In this document: piece by piece, positions 9,165 through 18,886 of the stretch
Layout of the letters: every line of letters starts with the position of its first letter
Position numbering within the stretch: position 1 is the first letter of the stretch
DNA from: Paracoccaceae bacterium
Lineage (GTDB): Bacteria; Pseudomonadota; Alphaproteobacteria; Rhodobacterales; Rhodobacteraceae
NCBI GenBank assembly: GCA_024304985.1
Contig: JAMWZC010000001.1
Span: 1-64,000 of the forward strand
DNA: 64,000 bases
Reading direction: 5' to 3'
Made by a program: the position numbers and the translations under genes
The notes under the pieces: generated by a model
What the model was told of the DNA's origin: nothing
Database searches by the model: none
What the model saw: the letters and a program-made list of their open reading frames with translations, nothing else

Positions 9165-10592
9165 TCACTCCAGCGCGTCCTCTTCTGCCTCGTCCATGTC
9201 GTCGTCCATATGGGCGATGCGGCCGCCCGCCTTGTTCGAGGTGACGACGCCGAGGGATTTCAGCTTGCGATGCAGGGCACTGCGTTCCATGCCGACGAAA
9301 CTGGCGGTACGGCTGATATTGCCGCCGAAGCGGTTGATCTGGGTCAGCAGATATTCCCGTTCGAATGCCTCGCGCGCCTCGCGCAGCGGCAGCGTGGCGA
9401 GCATGCCGGACAGGACCACGCGGCCTTCGTCGGCCCCGCGCTCCTCGCCCGTGGGCAGGTCGCGCACTTCGATGGGGCCAGTGCCCTCGCCCAGGATCAG
9501 CACCCTTTCGATCAGGTTTCGCAACTGGCGCACGTTGCCCGGCCATTCCATCGTCTGCATCAGGGCCGCCGCCTCGCCGCTGAGGGGGCGGAGTGGCAGG
9601 CCTTGCGTGCGGTGGAAGAGGTCGATGAAATGTTCGGCCAGCAACGGGATATCCTCGCGCCGGTCCGCCAGAGGGGGCACGGCGATCGGCACCACGTTCA
9701 GGCGGTGAAACAGTTCCTGCCGGAAGCGGCCCGCGGCGATTTCCGCCTCGAGGTTGCGATTGGTGGATGAGACGACGCGCAGGTCGACGCGCACCTTGTC
9801 GGATCCGCCCAGCCGGGTGAATTGCTGATCCACCAGCACGCGCAGGATCTTGGACTGGGTGCCGGGCGGCATGTCGGCGACCTCGTCGAAATAGATCACG
9901 CCGCCATGGGCCTGTTCCAGAAGGCCGGCCTCCACCCCGCGTTCGGGTGTCTCGCGGCCAAAGAGCACCTCTTCCATGCGGTCGGCCTCGATCGAGGCGC
10001 AGCCCACAGTGACGAAAGGCGCGCCCGCGCGGTTGGAATGGGCATGGATATAGCGGGCGGCCACTTCCTTGCCCGAGCCCGGCGCGCCGGTCAGCATCAC
10101 GCGGCCATTGGATTTCGTCACCTTGTCCAACTGCCCGATCAGAGCACGGTACGCGGCGGAGGCCCCCACCATTTCGGCGGCGGTCACATCCTTGCGGCGC
10201 AATTCGCTGTTCTCGCGGCGCAGGCGGCTGGTTTCCATCGCGCGGCGGATCACCACCAGAAGCTGGTCGATGTTGAACGGCTTTTCGATGAAGTCGTAAG
10301 CCCCCTGTTTGATCGCGGCCACGGCGATCTCGATATTGCCGTGACCCGAGATGATCACGACCGGCACATCGGGATTGTCGCGCTTGACTGTCTTGAGGAT
10401 GTCGATGCCATCCATCCGGCTGTCCTTGAGCCAGATGTCCAGGATCATCAGCGCGGGCGGTTCGGTGTTGATCGCGGCCATCGCCTCGTCCGAGTTGCCT
10501 GCGAGGCGCGTGTCATATCCTTCGTCCTCAAGGATATCCGAGATCAGCTCGCGGATGTCGCGCTCGTCATCGACTATAAGAATGTCGCCCAT
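9165..10592 (-). CDS. ntrX: nitrogen-response regulator NtrX
   Basis: The 475-residue protein has a receiver domain (DDERD; phospho-Asp in ALMILDIWL), an AAA+ domain with Walker A GAPGSGKE and Walker B GGVIYFDEVAD, and a C-terminal Fis-type HTH (NISRTASFVGMERSALHRKL). The tail is very acidic (MDDDMDEAEEDALE). The loop that should carry GAFTGA reads GRETPERGVEAG, so the sigma-54 contact motif is absent. It directly abuts ntrY (zero spacing) and is its cognate regulator. Confidence 0.93.
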   Translation of the reverse strand: MGDILIVDDERDIRELISDILEDEGYDTRLAGNSDEAMAAINTEPPALMILDIWLKDSRMDGIDILKTVKRDNPDVPVVIISGHGNIEIAVAAIKQGAYDFIEKPFNIDQLLVVIRRAMETSRLRRENSELRRKDVTAAEMVGASAAYRALIGQLDKVTKSNGRVMLTGAPGSGKEVAARYIHAHSNRAGAPFVTVGCASIEADRMEEVLFGRETPERGVEAGLLEQAHGGVIYFDEVADMPPGTQSKILRVLVDQQFTRLGGSDKVRVDLRVVSSTNRNLEAEIAAGRFRQELFHRLNVVPIAVPPLADRREDIPLLAEHFIDLFHRTQGLPLRPLSGEAAALMQTMEWPGNVRQLRNLIERVLILGEGTGPIEVRDLPTGEERGADEGRVVLSGMLATLPLREAREAFEREYLLTQINRFGGNISRTASFVGMERSALHRKLKSLGVVTSNKAGGRIAHMDDDMDEAEEDALE

Positions 10593-12926
10593 CTATTTGC
10601 CACTCCTCTGCTTTTCTGTCACGTGACCGGCGCGTGGGCCAGAGGGGCCTTCCTGCGCTTCGGTCGCGGAAATGTCGTTGCCGTCCTGTTCCACCTGTCC
10701 GGCCGGGGCCAGCAGAAGCCGGATCACGGCCATGGCGCCGGCCTTGCTCTGCCCCTCGAAACAGGGAGCATCCTGCAAGGTCAGGGTGCCGCCATGTTCC
10801 TCGATGATCTTTTTCACGATGGGCAGGCCCAACCCGGTGCCTTCGCTGCGTGTTGTCACATAGGGTTCGAACAGGCGCGCGCGGTCTTCGGGCAGGCCGA
10901 TGCCATTGTCCATGATGCGGATCTCGGCATGGGTCGCGCTGCGTGTCGTGGTGACGCGGATCTGGGCCGCGTGATCCTCGGGGGCACCCTTGGCTTGCAG
11001 GGTTTCGATCGCTTCGCCCGCGTTCTTGATCAGGTTGGTCAAGGCCTGATGGATCATCGTGGCATCGACCTCGGCGGCCAGAGGGTCATCGGCCAGATCG
11101 GTCACGATCGTCACCCCGGGCTGCCCGGCCTGCTGCAAGAGGACCGCGTCACGCACCAGCGCGGTCAGGCTTTCGGGGCGGCGTTCGGGTTCCGGCATCC
11201 GGGCGAATTTGGAGAATTCATCAACAATGCGCCGCAAGTCATTGGTTTGCCTTACGATTACGTCAGTCAACTGTTCAAGGTCCGCGCCGGTCTGATCATC
11301 CAGATGTTTGCGGAACTTGCGCTTGATGCGCTCGGCGGACAATTGGATCGGCGTCAGGGGATTCTTGATCTCATGCGCGATGCGGCGCGCGACGTCGCCC
11401 CATGCGGCCATGCGCTGTGCCGCGACCAGATCGGAGACGTCGTCGAAAGCCACCACATAGCCTTCGAGCCGGCCCTCGTCGCCGCGCCGCGTGGACATGC
11501 GCACCAGAAGGTTTTCAAGCCGACCTGTGCGGCTGACCTTGATCTCGTCCTGCGCGGTTTCGACCTGCGCCTGTTGCAGGCGGTCGAAAAGCGGGCCGAA
11601 CTCGGGCACCGCGACCGAGAGGGCCACCGACTGGCGATCCTCCTGCCAGTCCAGCAGACGTTCGGCGGAGCGGTTCACGAAGGTCACGCGGCCTTCGGCA
11701 TCGACGCCCACCACGCCCGAGGTGACGGAGCTGAGCACGGAATCGAACAGGCGGCGGCGGCGTTCGATCTGGCGTGTGTTGTCCAGCAGCGTGTCGCGCT
11801 GGCCCTTGAGCTGTCGGGTCATCTGGTTGAAATAGCGGCCCAGCATGGCGATCTCGTCATCGCCCGCCTCATCGGGCACCTGCACGTCCAGATCCCCTGC
11901 CCCGACGCGCTGCGCCGCCCCGGTCAGACGACCCACGGGACGCGACAGGCGTTCGGCGAACCACATGCCCAGCCAGACGGCGGCCAGAATCAGGATGACG
12001 GCAAAGCCCAGATAGACCAGACCGAATTCGAACAGGACACGGCCCCGCTCGTTCTCGAGTTGTTGATAGAAACGCGCGGTTTCCTTGGTGTCATCCAGCA
12101 GGTTCAACAATTCGCCGTCCACGTCGCGGCTGACATAGAGGTAGCGGTCCACGAATTCGCCAAGACGGATCAGGGCGCGGAACTCGTTGTTGTCCCAATC
12201 CTCGATGATCTGGACATCGCCCGCGCTCGCCGCAGAGATGACGGCGGCGCTGGGTGTTTCGAAGTCGAAAAGATAGGACCGCTCGCCCCGCGCGCGGATT
12301 TCGCCCGTGCCGTCGATCACATAGGCTTCGCGCAGGCCGCGCTGGATCTGGCCCTGCCCCTGGGCCAGCACGCGACGCACATCGCCGTCGCCCATGAAAA
12401 ATGTGTTGCGGCGCGTGTTGTCGAGATAGGTGGCCAGCGCGATGGCATCTTCGGTCAGGTCGCGGCGGTGTTCTTCCTCATAGGCTTCTGCGGCGGCGAG
12501 CGAACTGCCGACCACCTGCCGCACACGATCCGAGAACCAGCCCTCCAGACCGACATTGATCGTGAGACCTGCGAAGATGGCGACCGACACGGTGGGAATC
12601 AGCGCCAACAGCGCGAACACGCCCGTCAGGCGCAAGTGCAACTGCGATCCGGCCGACCGGGCGCGGCGGGCGGCGATCAGCCCTGCCACCTTTTGCAGGA
12701 CCAGCGCCGCCACAAGCAGGACATAGACCAGATCGACCAGCAGGATCAGCCGCAGCCCGATGGCCGAGGAGCCCTGATCCAGCGGTCCGAGCACCAGAAA
12801 GGTGGCCACGGCCAGCACCGGCCCCAGAACGACCAGTCCCAATGTGGCGACATTCTGCACCTTCTTCAGGCGGCGCAACCGCGCAAGCCTGTTCCAGTCG
12901 ATACGTCCCTGCGCCCGGGTGATCAC
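10593..12926 (-). CDS. ntrY: sensor histidine kinase NtrY
   Basis: The 777-residue membrane kinase has N-terminal transmembrane segments (about residues 28-50, 58-80 and 98-115), a large sensor region, another TM near 325, HAMP (WLGMWFAERLSRPVGRLTGAA), PAS (about 410-510), the H-box IAHEIKNPLTPIQLSAERI and the ATPase motifs MDNGIGLP and GTGLGLPIVKKI. It phosphorylates NtrX. The start is GTG at 12926. About 100 nt separate it from ntrC, enough for an internal promoter. Confidence 0.94.
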   Translation of the reverse strand: MITRAQGRIDWNRLARLRRLKKVQNVATLGLVVLGPVLAVATFLVLGPLDQGSSAIGLRLILLVDLVYVLLVAALVLQKVAGLIAARRARSAGSQLHLRLTGVFALLALIPTVSVAIFAGLTINVGLEGWFSDRVRQVVGSSLAAAEAYEEEHRRDLTEDAIALATYLDNTRRNTFFMGDGDVRRVLAQGQGQIQRGLREAYVIDGTGEIRARGERSYLFDFETPSAAVISAASAGDVQIIEDWDNNEFRALIRLGEFVDRYLYVSRDVDGELLNLLDDTKETARFYQQLENERGRVLFEFGLVYLGFAVILILAAVWLGMWFAERLSRPVGRLTGAAQRVGAGDLDVQVPDEAGDDEIAMLGRYFNQMTRQLKGQRDTLLDNTRQIERRRRLFDSVLSSVTSGVVGVDAEGRVTFVNRSAERLLDWQEDRQSVALSVAVPEFGPLFDRLQQAQVETAQDEIKVSRTGRLENLLVRMSTRRGDEGRLEGYVVAFDDVSDLVAAQRMAAWGDVARRIAHEIKNPLTPIQLSAERIKRKFRKHLDDQTGADLEQLTDVIVRQTNDLRRIVDEFSKFARMPEPERRPESLTALVRDAVLLQQAGQPGVTIVTDLADDPLAAEVDATMIHQALTNLIKNAGEAIETLQAKGAPEDHAAQIRVTTTRSATHAEIRIMDNGIGLPEDRARLFEPYVTTRSEGTGLGLPIVKKIIEEHGGTLTLQDAPCFEGQSKAGAMAVIRLLLAPAGQVEQDGNDISATEAQEGPSGPRAGHVTEKQRSGK

Positions 12927-13027
12927 CCGTTGCCCCCGTCCTGATTGATGCGGCGCTGACGCGCCTGACCGCCGTTTTTCGGGTCAGATCGGCACCGACG
13001 CCAATCTGCCACTTATCTGTTGCGGTT

Positions 13028-14401
13028 TTACATCAATTTGCGACGCCGTGTCACGCGAATATCCAGATCGGTGATCTTCTTGCGCAAGGTATTGCGGTTG
13101 ATCCCAAGAAGATCAGCACATTTTGCTTGGTTGCCGCCTGTCGCCTCAAGGGCGATTTCCAGCAGCGGGCCCTCAACCTCGCGCAGAATCCGGCCATAGA
13201 GGCCCGGCGGCGGCAGCATGTTGCCATGCAGGTCGAAGTAGCGGCGCAGGTGGCGGTTGACGGAGGCCGACAGCTTCTCGGTATCATTGCCGCCCCCCAG
13301 CACGGGTTCCATCTCGGGCTGGTTGCCCAGAACGGCCTCGACCTCGGCGCGGGTGATCTCGTCGGCACGGCTGGTCAGAACAAGGCGGCGGATCGCGTTT
13401 TCCAACTGGCGCACATTGCCGGGCCAGCTATAGGCGCGCATCAGGTCCAGCGCGTCGCGTGACAGCCGCCGCTTGGGCGCGCCGTCCCTTTCGCTGCGGA
13501 AGAGGAAGTGCTCGGCCAGCAGCGGGATATCGTCCACACGTTCACGCAAGGATGGCACCTCGACCGTGGCACCGCCGAGGCGATAGTAGAGGTCCTGCCG
13601 CATCCGGCCCTTTTCCATCGCCTGAGACAGGTTCGACTGGCTGGTGGCCATGAAACGCGGCACGTGATCGCCGGGGCTGTCCATCATCCGCACGATCCGG
13701 GCCTGACTTTCCATGTCGATATCGCCGATCTCGTCGAAGAGGACGGAACCGCCTTTGGCGCGCGCCAGCACGCGGGCCGGACCTTCGATATCCTGCAAGT
13801 CGGTGACGGTGACCGTCACGAAGGGCAAGGTGCGGCGGTCCGAGAAGTCGTGGATGGCGCGTGCGATCAGGGATTTGCCGGTGCCGCTTTCACCAGAGAT
13901 CAGAACGGGCAGATCCGTATTCATGACCCGCGCCACCAGACGATAGAGCGCCTGCATCGCGGGCGTCCGCCCCACCAAAGGCAGATCGTCGGGGCGTTCG
14001 GCCACATCATTGACCGGCGCGGACGGCGCGACGCGGCGGCGGCTTTCCAGTGCGCGCGCCGTGCGCTTCATCAGGTCGGGCAGATCGAAGGGTTTGGGCA
14101 GATAGTCATAAGCCTCGGCCTCGGCGGCCTGAATGGCGGTCATGATCGTGTTCTGTGCGGAAATCACGATGACCGGCAGGCCGGGGCGATCCTGCGCGAT
14201 CTTGGGCAGCATCTCCAGCCCGTTGCCATCGGGCATCATGACATCCGAGATCACCACGTCGCCCTTCCCCTCGGCCACCCAGCGCATCAGCGTCGTCAGG
14301 CTCGAGGTCGCATGGACCTTGCAGCCCGCCCGCGTCAGTGCCTGAGTCAGCACAGTGCGGATGGTGCGATCGTCATCGGCGACCAGAACGGTTCCGTCCA
14401 T
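13028..14401 (-). CDS. ntrC: nitrogen regulator NtrC, Rhodobacter type without GAFTGA
   Basis: The 457-residue protein has a receiver domain (Asp in [14 protein letters not shown]), an AAA+ domain (Walker [10 protein letters not shown]; Walker [12 protein letters not shown]) and a C-terminal Fis-type HTH ([19 protein letters not shown]). The stretch between Walker A and B is shortened to [19 protein letters not shown], so GAFTGA is missing. R. capsulatus NtrC shares this deletion and is known to activate sigma-70 RNA polymerase. It follows ntrB by 6 nt and is phosphorylated by it. Confidence 0.95.
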   Translation of the reverse strand: MDGTVLVADDDRTIRTVLTQALTRAGCKVHATSSLTTLMRWVAEGKGDVVISDVMMPDGNGLEMLPKIAQDRPGLPVIVISAQNTIMTAIQAAEAEAYDYLPKPFDLPDLMKRTARALESRRRVAPSAPVNDVAERPDDLPLVGRTPAMQALYRLVARVMNTDLPVLISGESGTGKSLIARAIHDFSDRRTLPFVTVTVTDLQDIEGPARVLARAKGGSVLFDEIGDIDMESQARIVRMMDSPGDHVPRFMATSQSNLSQAMEKGRMRQDLYYRLGGATVEVPSLRERVDDIPLLAEHFLFRSERDGAPKRRLSRDALDLMRAYSWPGNVRQLENAIRRLVLTSRADEITRAEVEAVLGNQPEMEPVLGGGNDTEKLSASVNRHLRRYFDLHGNMLPPPGLYGRILREVEGPLLEIALEATGGNQAKCADLLGINRNTLRKKITDLDIRVTRRRKLM

Positions 14402-14407
14402 CGGCGT

Positions 14408-15514
14408 CTACTCCCTTGAGGGTTGGTCAGTGGTTGATTTGCGATCCTTGGTCTTTTCGCGCGGCGCCCGTGGCAGGGACATGCGGAACACCGTGCGTCC
14501 CGGCACGGAATCGACCGAAATCCAGCCGTCGTGATCCGACATGATCTTGCTCACCAGAGCGAGACCCAGACCTGTGCCATTCTCGCGGCCCGAGACGAAG
14601 GGGTCGAAGATATCGCCCGCGATGTCGGCCGGCAGACCGGGGCCATCGTCGATCACCTCGATCTGAAGCGGCAGGGATTGGCCCAGGCCATCGCTGCGTC
14701 GCAGCCGGAAGGAATGTTCGTAATAGGACCGCAGCCGAATGGTTCCGCCATTCCTGTCAGCGGCTTCCGAGGCGTTCTTCACCAGATTGAGCACCACTTG
14801 CAGCAGTTGGTCCGGGTCGCCCCAGGCCATCGGCAAGGAGGGGTCGTAATCCTCGATGATCTTCATATGGGCGCCGAAACCCAGAAGCGCGGAGCGGCGG
14901 GCGCGGTCCAGCACATCATGGATATTCACCTCGCGCCGGTCGGGGGGGCTGAGGTTGCCAAACTGTTCGACCTGTTCGAGCAGTTTCACGATGCGGCGGC
15001 TTTCCTCGACGATCAGGTCTGTCAGTTCCATATCCTCGGCGCTGAGGCCCATGGACAGAAGCTGCGCCGCCCCGGTGATGCCCGCCAGCGGGTTCTTGAT
15101 CTCATGCGCCAGCATCTCGGCCATGCCGATGGCGGACTTGGCGGCGGATTTCACGGAATGGGAATGGGTCACACGCCCCGCCAGTTCACGCGGCGAGATC
15201 AGCAGGATCATGAAGCCGGGCTGGCCCTGCATGGGCGAGATTTGCAGGTTGCAGTGCAGCGGCACGCGTTCGCCGGTGCCCACGTCCACGTCATTGACGA
15301 AAAGCGGGGTCGAGGTTTCGCGGGCGCGGTCGAACGCCTCCTGCATGGGGGCGTCGACCATGACCCGGTCCCAGACGGGTTGTCCGCGCACGGATTTGAG
15401 CGAGGCGTTGAGGAACAGTTCTGCCGCGGGGTTCACATCGGCGATCATGTCTTGGGGGTCCAGCAGAATGGCCGGCACCGGCAAGGAGGACCACAGGGCG
15501 GAATCGTCGATCAC
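14408..15514 (-). CDS. ntrB: nitrogen sensor kinase NtrB (GlnL)
   Basis: The 368-residue soluble protein has an N-terminal PAS domain (PAILLDPQDMIADVNPAAELFL) and an H-box kinase domain (MLAHEIKNPLAGITGAAQLL) with N-, G1- and G2-boxes (NLVKNASEA, DDGPGLP, GTGLGLALVSKI). PII proteins normally switch it between kinase and phosphatase according to nitrogen status. It starts with GTG overlapping the dusB stop (GTGA), so translation is coupled. Confidence 0.95.
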   Translation of the reverse strand: MIDDSALWSSLPVPAILLDPQDMIADVNPAAELFLNASLKSVRGQPVWDRVMVDAPMQEAFDRARETSTPLFVNDVDVGTGERVPLHCNLQISPMQGQPGFMILLISPRELAGRVTHSHSVKSAAKSAIGMAEMLAHEIKNPLAGITGAAQLLSMGLSAEDMELTDLIVEESRRIVKLLEQVEQFGNLSPPDRREVNIHDVLDRARRSALLGFGAHMKIIEDYDPSLPMAWGDPDQLLQVVLNLVKNASEAADRNGGTIRLRSYYEHSFRLRRSDGLGQSLPLQIEVIDDGPGLPADIAGDIFDPFVSGRENGTGLGLALVSKIMSDHDGWISVDSVPGRTVFRMSLPRAPREKTKDRKSTTDQPSRE

Positions 15515-16506
15515 GCGGCCTGCCTCCCTTGTTGGGGGGCGGCGTCGCCCAAGGCGTCGGGCAGCAGGGCCAGCACCTCGGACGGGGTTTTGGCGGTCAG
15601 AACGCGCTGGCGCAGCGTGGTCTGGCTGCCCGCGTGATCCATATACCAGCCCAGATGCTTGCGCGCGACGCGCAGGCCAAGTTCGGCCCCATAGAACATC
15701 AGCATCGCCTCGTAATGCCTTGTCACCATGTCTATAAAAGCGGCCCCGATAGGGATCTGCGGCGCGGGTGTGCCATAGAGATCATGGGCGATCTGCGCCA
15801 GCAGCCAAGGCCGCCCCTGTGCTGCGCGCCCGACCATGACGCCATCCGCGCCGGACAGGCGAAGTGCCTGGCGCGCGGTGACGGCATCCACGATATCACC
15901 ATTGGCGATGACCGGGATGCCCACCGCCTGTTTCACGCGGGAAATGGCCGCCCAATCGGCCCTGCCCTTGTAGAACTGGCAGCGCGTGCGTCCGTGGATC
16001 GTGATCATCCTGATCCCGGCCCCTTCCGCGTTGCGGGCAATCTGGGGGGCGTTCAGGCAATCATCGTCCCAGCCAAGGCGGGTCTTGAGCGTCACGGGCA
16101 GATTGACCGCGCCCACCACCGCCTCGATCAGGCGCAGGGCGTTATCGGGCTCGCGCATCAGGGCGGAACCCGACATGCCGCCTACGACCTTTTTCGCGGG
16201 GCAACCCATGTTGATGTCGATGATGCGCGCGCCATTGGCCTCGATCATCCGGGCGGCTTCGGCCATCCAGTGCGGATCGCGCCCCGCGATCTGGACCGAG
16301 GTTCCCGCCACATCCGCCCCCAGTTCCGCCCGTTCGCGCGCTTCTACCCGGCCGGTCACGATCTCGCGGCAGGCGACCATCTCGCTGACCACGAGCCCCG
16401 CGCCGAAAGAGGCGACCAGTGACCGGAACGGCAGGTCGGTGATTCCGGCCAATGGGGCCAGCAGGACTGGGGAGGACAGAAAATGGTCTCCGATCTGAAG
16501 TGACAC
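15511..16506 (-). CDS. dusB: tRNA-dihydrouridine synthase DusB (NifR3)
   Basis: The 331-residue FMN TIM-barrel has LAPLAGITDLPFRSL near the N-terminus, the active-site region INMGCPAKKVVGGMSGSALM, and IHGRTRCQFYKG. It reduces uridine in the tRNA D-loop. The gene heads the ntr operon, where it was historically named nifR3. The GTG at 16506 has AAGGAA eight nucleotides upstream and is the better start. The promoter region (16507-16747) is shared with ispDF and contains a strong palindrome. Confidence 0.95.
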   Translation of the reverse strand: MSLQIGDHFLSSPVLLAPLAGITDLPFRSLVASFGAGLVVSEMVACREIVTGRVEARERAELGADVAGTSVQIAGRDPHWMAEAARMIEANGARIIDINMGCPAKKVVGGMSGSALMREPDNALRLIEAVVGAVNLPVTLKTRLGWDDDCLNAPQIARNAEGAGIRMITIHGRTRCQFYKGRADWAAISRVKQAVGIPVIANGDIVDAVTARQALRLSGADGVMVGRAAQGRPWLLAQIAHDLYGTPAPQIPIGAAFIDMVTRHYEAMLMFYGAELGLRVARKHLGWYMDHAGSQTTLRQRVLTAKTPSEVLALLPDALGDAAPQQGRQAA

Positions 16507-16590
16507 GTGCCTATTCCTTGTGCGTTGGTGCTTGGCTATCGCAGCGCGGACGAGCCGACAACGATACCAGCCGGGGAGATGGCCCTAATA

Positions 16591-16627
16591 TAGGCAATCC
16601 CGAAATGATTGCCTAATATTTAGGCAA
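16591..16627. promoter_or_regulatory. palindromic operator with three TAGGCAA/TTGCCTA half-sites
   Basis: TAGGCAATC (16591-16599) pairs with GATTGCCTA (16607-16615), and TTGCCTAA-TAT-TTAGGCAA (16609-16627) is a perfect 8+3+8 dyad that reuses the middle half-site. The element is AT-rich and lies in the divergent gap between dusB and ispDF. It looks like a dimer- or multimer-binding operator. I cannot name the regulator. Confidence 0.75.
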
Positions 16628-16747
16628 ACTGACCGTGAAACTGGCAGATTGCCCTTTGGCCGCCTGCGCCCTATGCAGAAGGCAATCATGAACAGCAAGA
16701 CCGGACCCGCCGTTGAGACGCCAAGTTATCCCGCAGGACAGGCCCGC

Positions 16748-17887
16748 ATGACGACTGCGGCCATCATCGTGGCCGCCGGGCGCGGCACGCGCGCCGGGGG
16801 GGATCGCCCCAAGCAGTGGCAGATGCTGGCCGGGCGGCGGGTGATCGACTGGACGCTGGATCTGTTTCGCCGCGCGCCGGGGATCGACCGCGTCGTGGTG
16901 GTGCTGCATCCCGATGACCTTGATCTGCAGGCACCGGAGGCCGGGCTTGTGGTCACAACAGGCGGTGCGAGCCGTGACGTCTCGGTCCTGCGGGGGCTTG
17001 AGGCGCTGGAGGGTCAGGGCGTGACCCGCGTGCTGATTCATGATGTGGCGCGGCCCTGCACGCCGCCGCAGGTGATTGCGGATGTGCTGTCGGCTTTGTC
17101 GCAGGCCGAGGGGGCAGCGCCCGGTCTGCCGGTCACGGATGCGCTGTGGCAAGGCGCCGCCGGTCTGGTGCAGGGCGCGCAGTCCCGTGACGGGCTGTTT
17201 CGCGCGCAGACGCCGCAGGGCTTTCACTATGCGCCCTTGCTGGCGGCGCATCGCGCCCATCCGGGCGGTGCCGCCGATGACGTCGCGGTCGCCCGTGCCG
17301 CCGGGATCGGGGTTGTCATCACGCCGGGGCATGCGGATAACCTGAAGATCACCACGCCCGAGGATTTTTCGCGGGCAGAACGGATATTGGCAGGACAAGG
17401 GGGCGGGATGGATATCAGGCTTGGCAATGGCTATGACGTGCATCGGTTCGGGGATGGCGACCACGTGATGCTCTGCGGGGTCAAGGTGCCGCATGGGCGC
17501 GGATTGGTAGGCCATTCGGACGCCGATGTGGGGATGCATGCCGTGACGGACGCGATCTACGGCGCGCTGGCCATGGGCGATATCGGACGGCATTTCCCGC
17601 CCTCTGACCCGCAGTGGAAAGGGGCGGCGAGCCATATCTTCCTGCGCCATGCTGTTGGCCTTGCGCGCGAAAATGGATTTCAGATCAGCAATATAGACTG
17701 CACGCTTGTCTGCGAATATCCCAAGATCGGGCCGCATGCGGGCGCGATGCAGGCCGAGATGGCCGCAATCATGGAGCTTGATCCAGCGCGCGTATCGGTG
17801 AAGGCGACGACCAGTGAACGTCTGGGGTTCACGGGGCGCGAGGAAGGCATTGCCGCCCTTGCGACAGCGACGCTGATCAAGCCATGA
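16748..17887 (+). CDS. ispDF: bifunctional IspD/IspF, MEP pathway
   Basis: The 379-residue fusion joins IspD (residues 1-220; [21 protein letters not shown] nucleotide-binding loop) to IspF (from about 222; [28 protein letters not shown] with metal ligands, [17 protein letters not shown]). It catalyses cytidylylation of MEP and formation of 2-C-methyl-erythritol 2,4-cyclodiphosphate for isoprenoids. The ATG at 16748 matches the usual IspD N-terminus and has AGGACAGG upstream. An in-frame ATG at 16688 with AGAAGG is a possible longer start. dxr of the same pathway lies at 60.7 kb. Confidence 0.95.
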   Translation: MTTAAIIVAAGRGTRAGGDRPKQWQMLAGRRVIDWTLDLFRRAPGIDRVVVVLHPDDLDLQAPEAGLVVTTGGASRDVSVLRGLEALEGQGVTRVLIHDVARPCTPPQVIADVLSALSQAEGAAPGLPVTDALWQGAAGLVQGAQSRDGLFRAQTPQGFHYAPLLAAHRAHPGGAADDVAVARAAGIGVVITPGHADNLKITTPEDFSRAERILAGQGGGMDIRLGNGYDVHRFGDGDHVMLCGVKVPHGRGLVGHSDADVGMHAVTDAIYGALAMGDIGRHFPPSDPQWKGAASHIFLRHAVGLARENGFQISNIDCTLVCEYPKIGPHAGAMQAEMAAIMELDPARVSVKATTSERLGFTGREEGIAALATATLIKP

Positions 17888-18384
17888 GCCGGGCCAGCCA
17901 TATCATCGCGACCTTTGGCGGGGTCGGTCACCTGACGCCTGCGCCGGGGACATGGGGGTCGCTTGCGGCCTTGCCTGTGGGCTGGGCGCTGTTCACGCTG
18001 GGCGGCGTGCCGCTGTTCGGACTTGGCATTCTGCTGGTCTTTGGATTGGGATGGTGGGCTACGGCACTGGAAACGCAGGGAAAAGAGGATCACGACCCGT
18101 CCGAGATCGTGATCGACGAGGTTGCGGGACAGTGGATCGCCCTTTTGCCCGTGATGATCGGGGCGAGCCATTCCGGCGCGGGTGTTCTGGCGCCCTGGCC
18201 GGGTTGGGTCACGGCCTTTGTGGCCTTTCGCCTGTTCGACATCACCAAGCCCGGGCCAGTGGGTTGGGCGGACCGGCAGCACGGACCCTTGGGCGTGATG
18301 CTGGATGATGTGATTGCGGGTGTCATGGCCGCGCTTGTGGTGGGTCTGGGCGCGTGGATCTCGCATGGCGTGCTGGGGTTGTGA
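17884..18384 (+). CDS. pgpA: phosphatidylglycerophosphatase A
   Basis: The 166-residue membrane enzyme has the PgpA signatures [17 protein letters not shown] and [14 protein letters not shown], plus three or four TM helices. It dephosphorylates phosphatidylglycerol-phosphate to phosphatidylglycerol in the inner membrane. It overlaps the ispDF stop by 4 nt (ATGA), indicating coupled translation. Confidence 0.93.
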   Translation: MSRASHIIATFGGVGHLTPAPGTWGSLAALPVGWALFTLGGVPLFGLGILLVFGLGWWATALETQGKEDHDPSEIVIDEVAGQWIALLPVMIGASHSGAGVLAPWPGWVTAFVAFRLFDITKPGPVGWADRQHGPLGVMLDDVIAGVMAALVVGLGAWISHGVLGL

Positions 18385-18385
18385 C

Positions 18386-18856
18386 ATGACCATTGCATCC
18401 CAAATAATTGATGCGTATCGCAAAAAAGGATTGCGCATCGCCACGGCAGAGAGCTGCACCGGCGGAATGGTCTCGGCCGCGTTGACGGATATCGCCGGGT
18501 CGTCCGATGTGTTCGAGCGCGGCTTCGTGACCTATTCCAATGCTGCCAAGACCCAGATGCTAGGGGTCTCTCCCGCTACCTTGTTCGCGCATGGGGCGGT
18601 GTCCGAGCCTGTGGCACAAGAGATGGCCACCGGCGCGTTGCAGGCGTCCGAGGCGGATGTCGCAGTCTCGATCACGGGGATTGCCGGTCCGGGCGGGTCG
18701 GAGTTCAAACCCGAAGGGCGGGTCTGTTTCGGCATCGCGCGGCACGGAGTGCCTGTGCGGGTTGAAACGGTCGAGTTCGGGCCCCTTGGGCGGGCAGAGG
18801 TCAGGCAAGCCGCCACCGCGCATGCCTTGGTGTTGCTGATGGCGGATATCGCCTAA
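18386..18856 (+). CDS. pncC: nicotinamide-nucleotide amidase, CinA C-terminal domain type
   Basis: The 156-residue stand-alone CinA-C domain has IATAESCTGGMVSAALTDIAGSS near the N-terminus, SITGIAGPGG in the middle and a Gln/Ala-rich last helix. It deamidates nicotinamide mononucleotide in NAD recycling. It begins one base after the pgpA stop and is the third gene of the ispDF operon. The N-terminal COG1058 domain of full-length CinA is absent, as is usual in this lineage. Confidence 0.92.
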   Translation: MTIASQIIDAYRKKGLRIATAESCTGGMVSAALTDIAGSSDVFERGFVTYSNAAKTQMLGVSPATLFAHGAVSEPVAQEMATGALQASEADVAVSITGIAGPGGSEFKPEGRVCFGIARHGVPVRVETVEFGPLGRAEVRQAATAHALVLLMADIA

Positions 18857-18886
18857 GGTTCGTCCGATAAAATATTGAAAATACGA

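Noticed and set aside
9822-12944. 1,040-residue plus-strand frame antisense to ntrY/ntrX
   Set aside because: It is a shadow of the GC-rich minus-strand genes: His/Gln/Gly-rich, no recognisable domain, no ribosome site, and fully covered by confident ntrX and ntrY.
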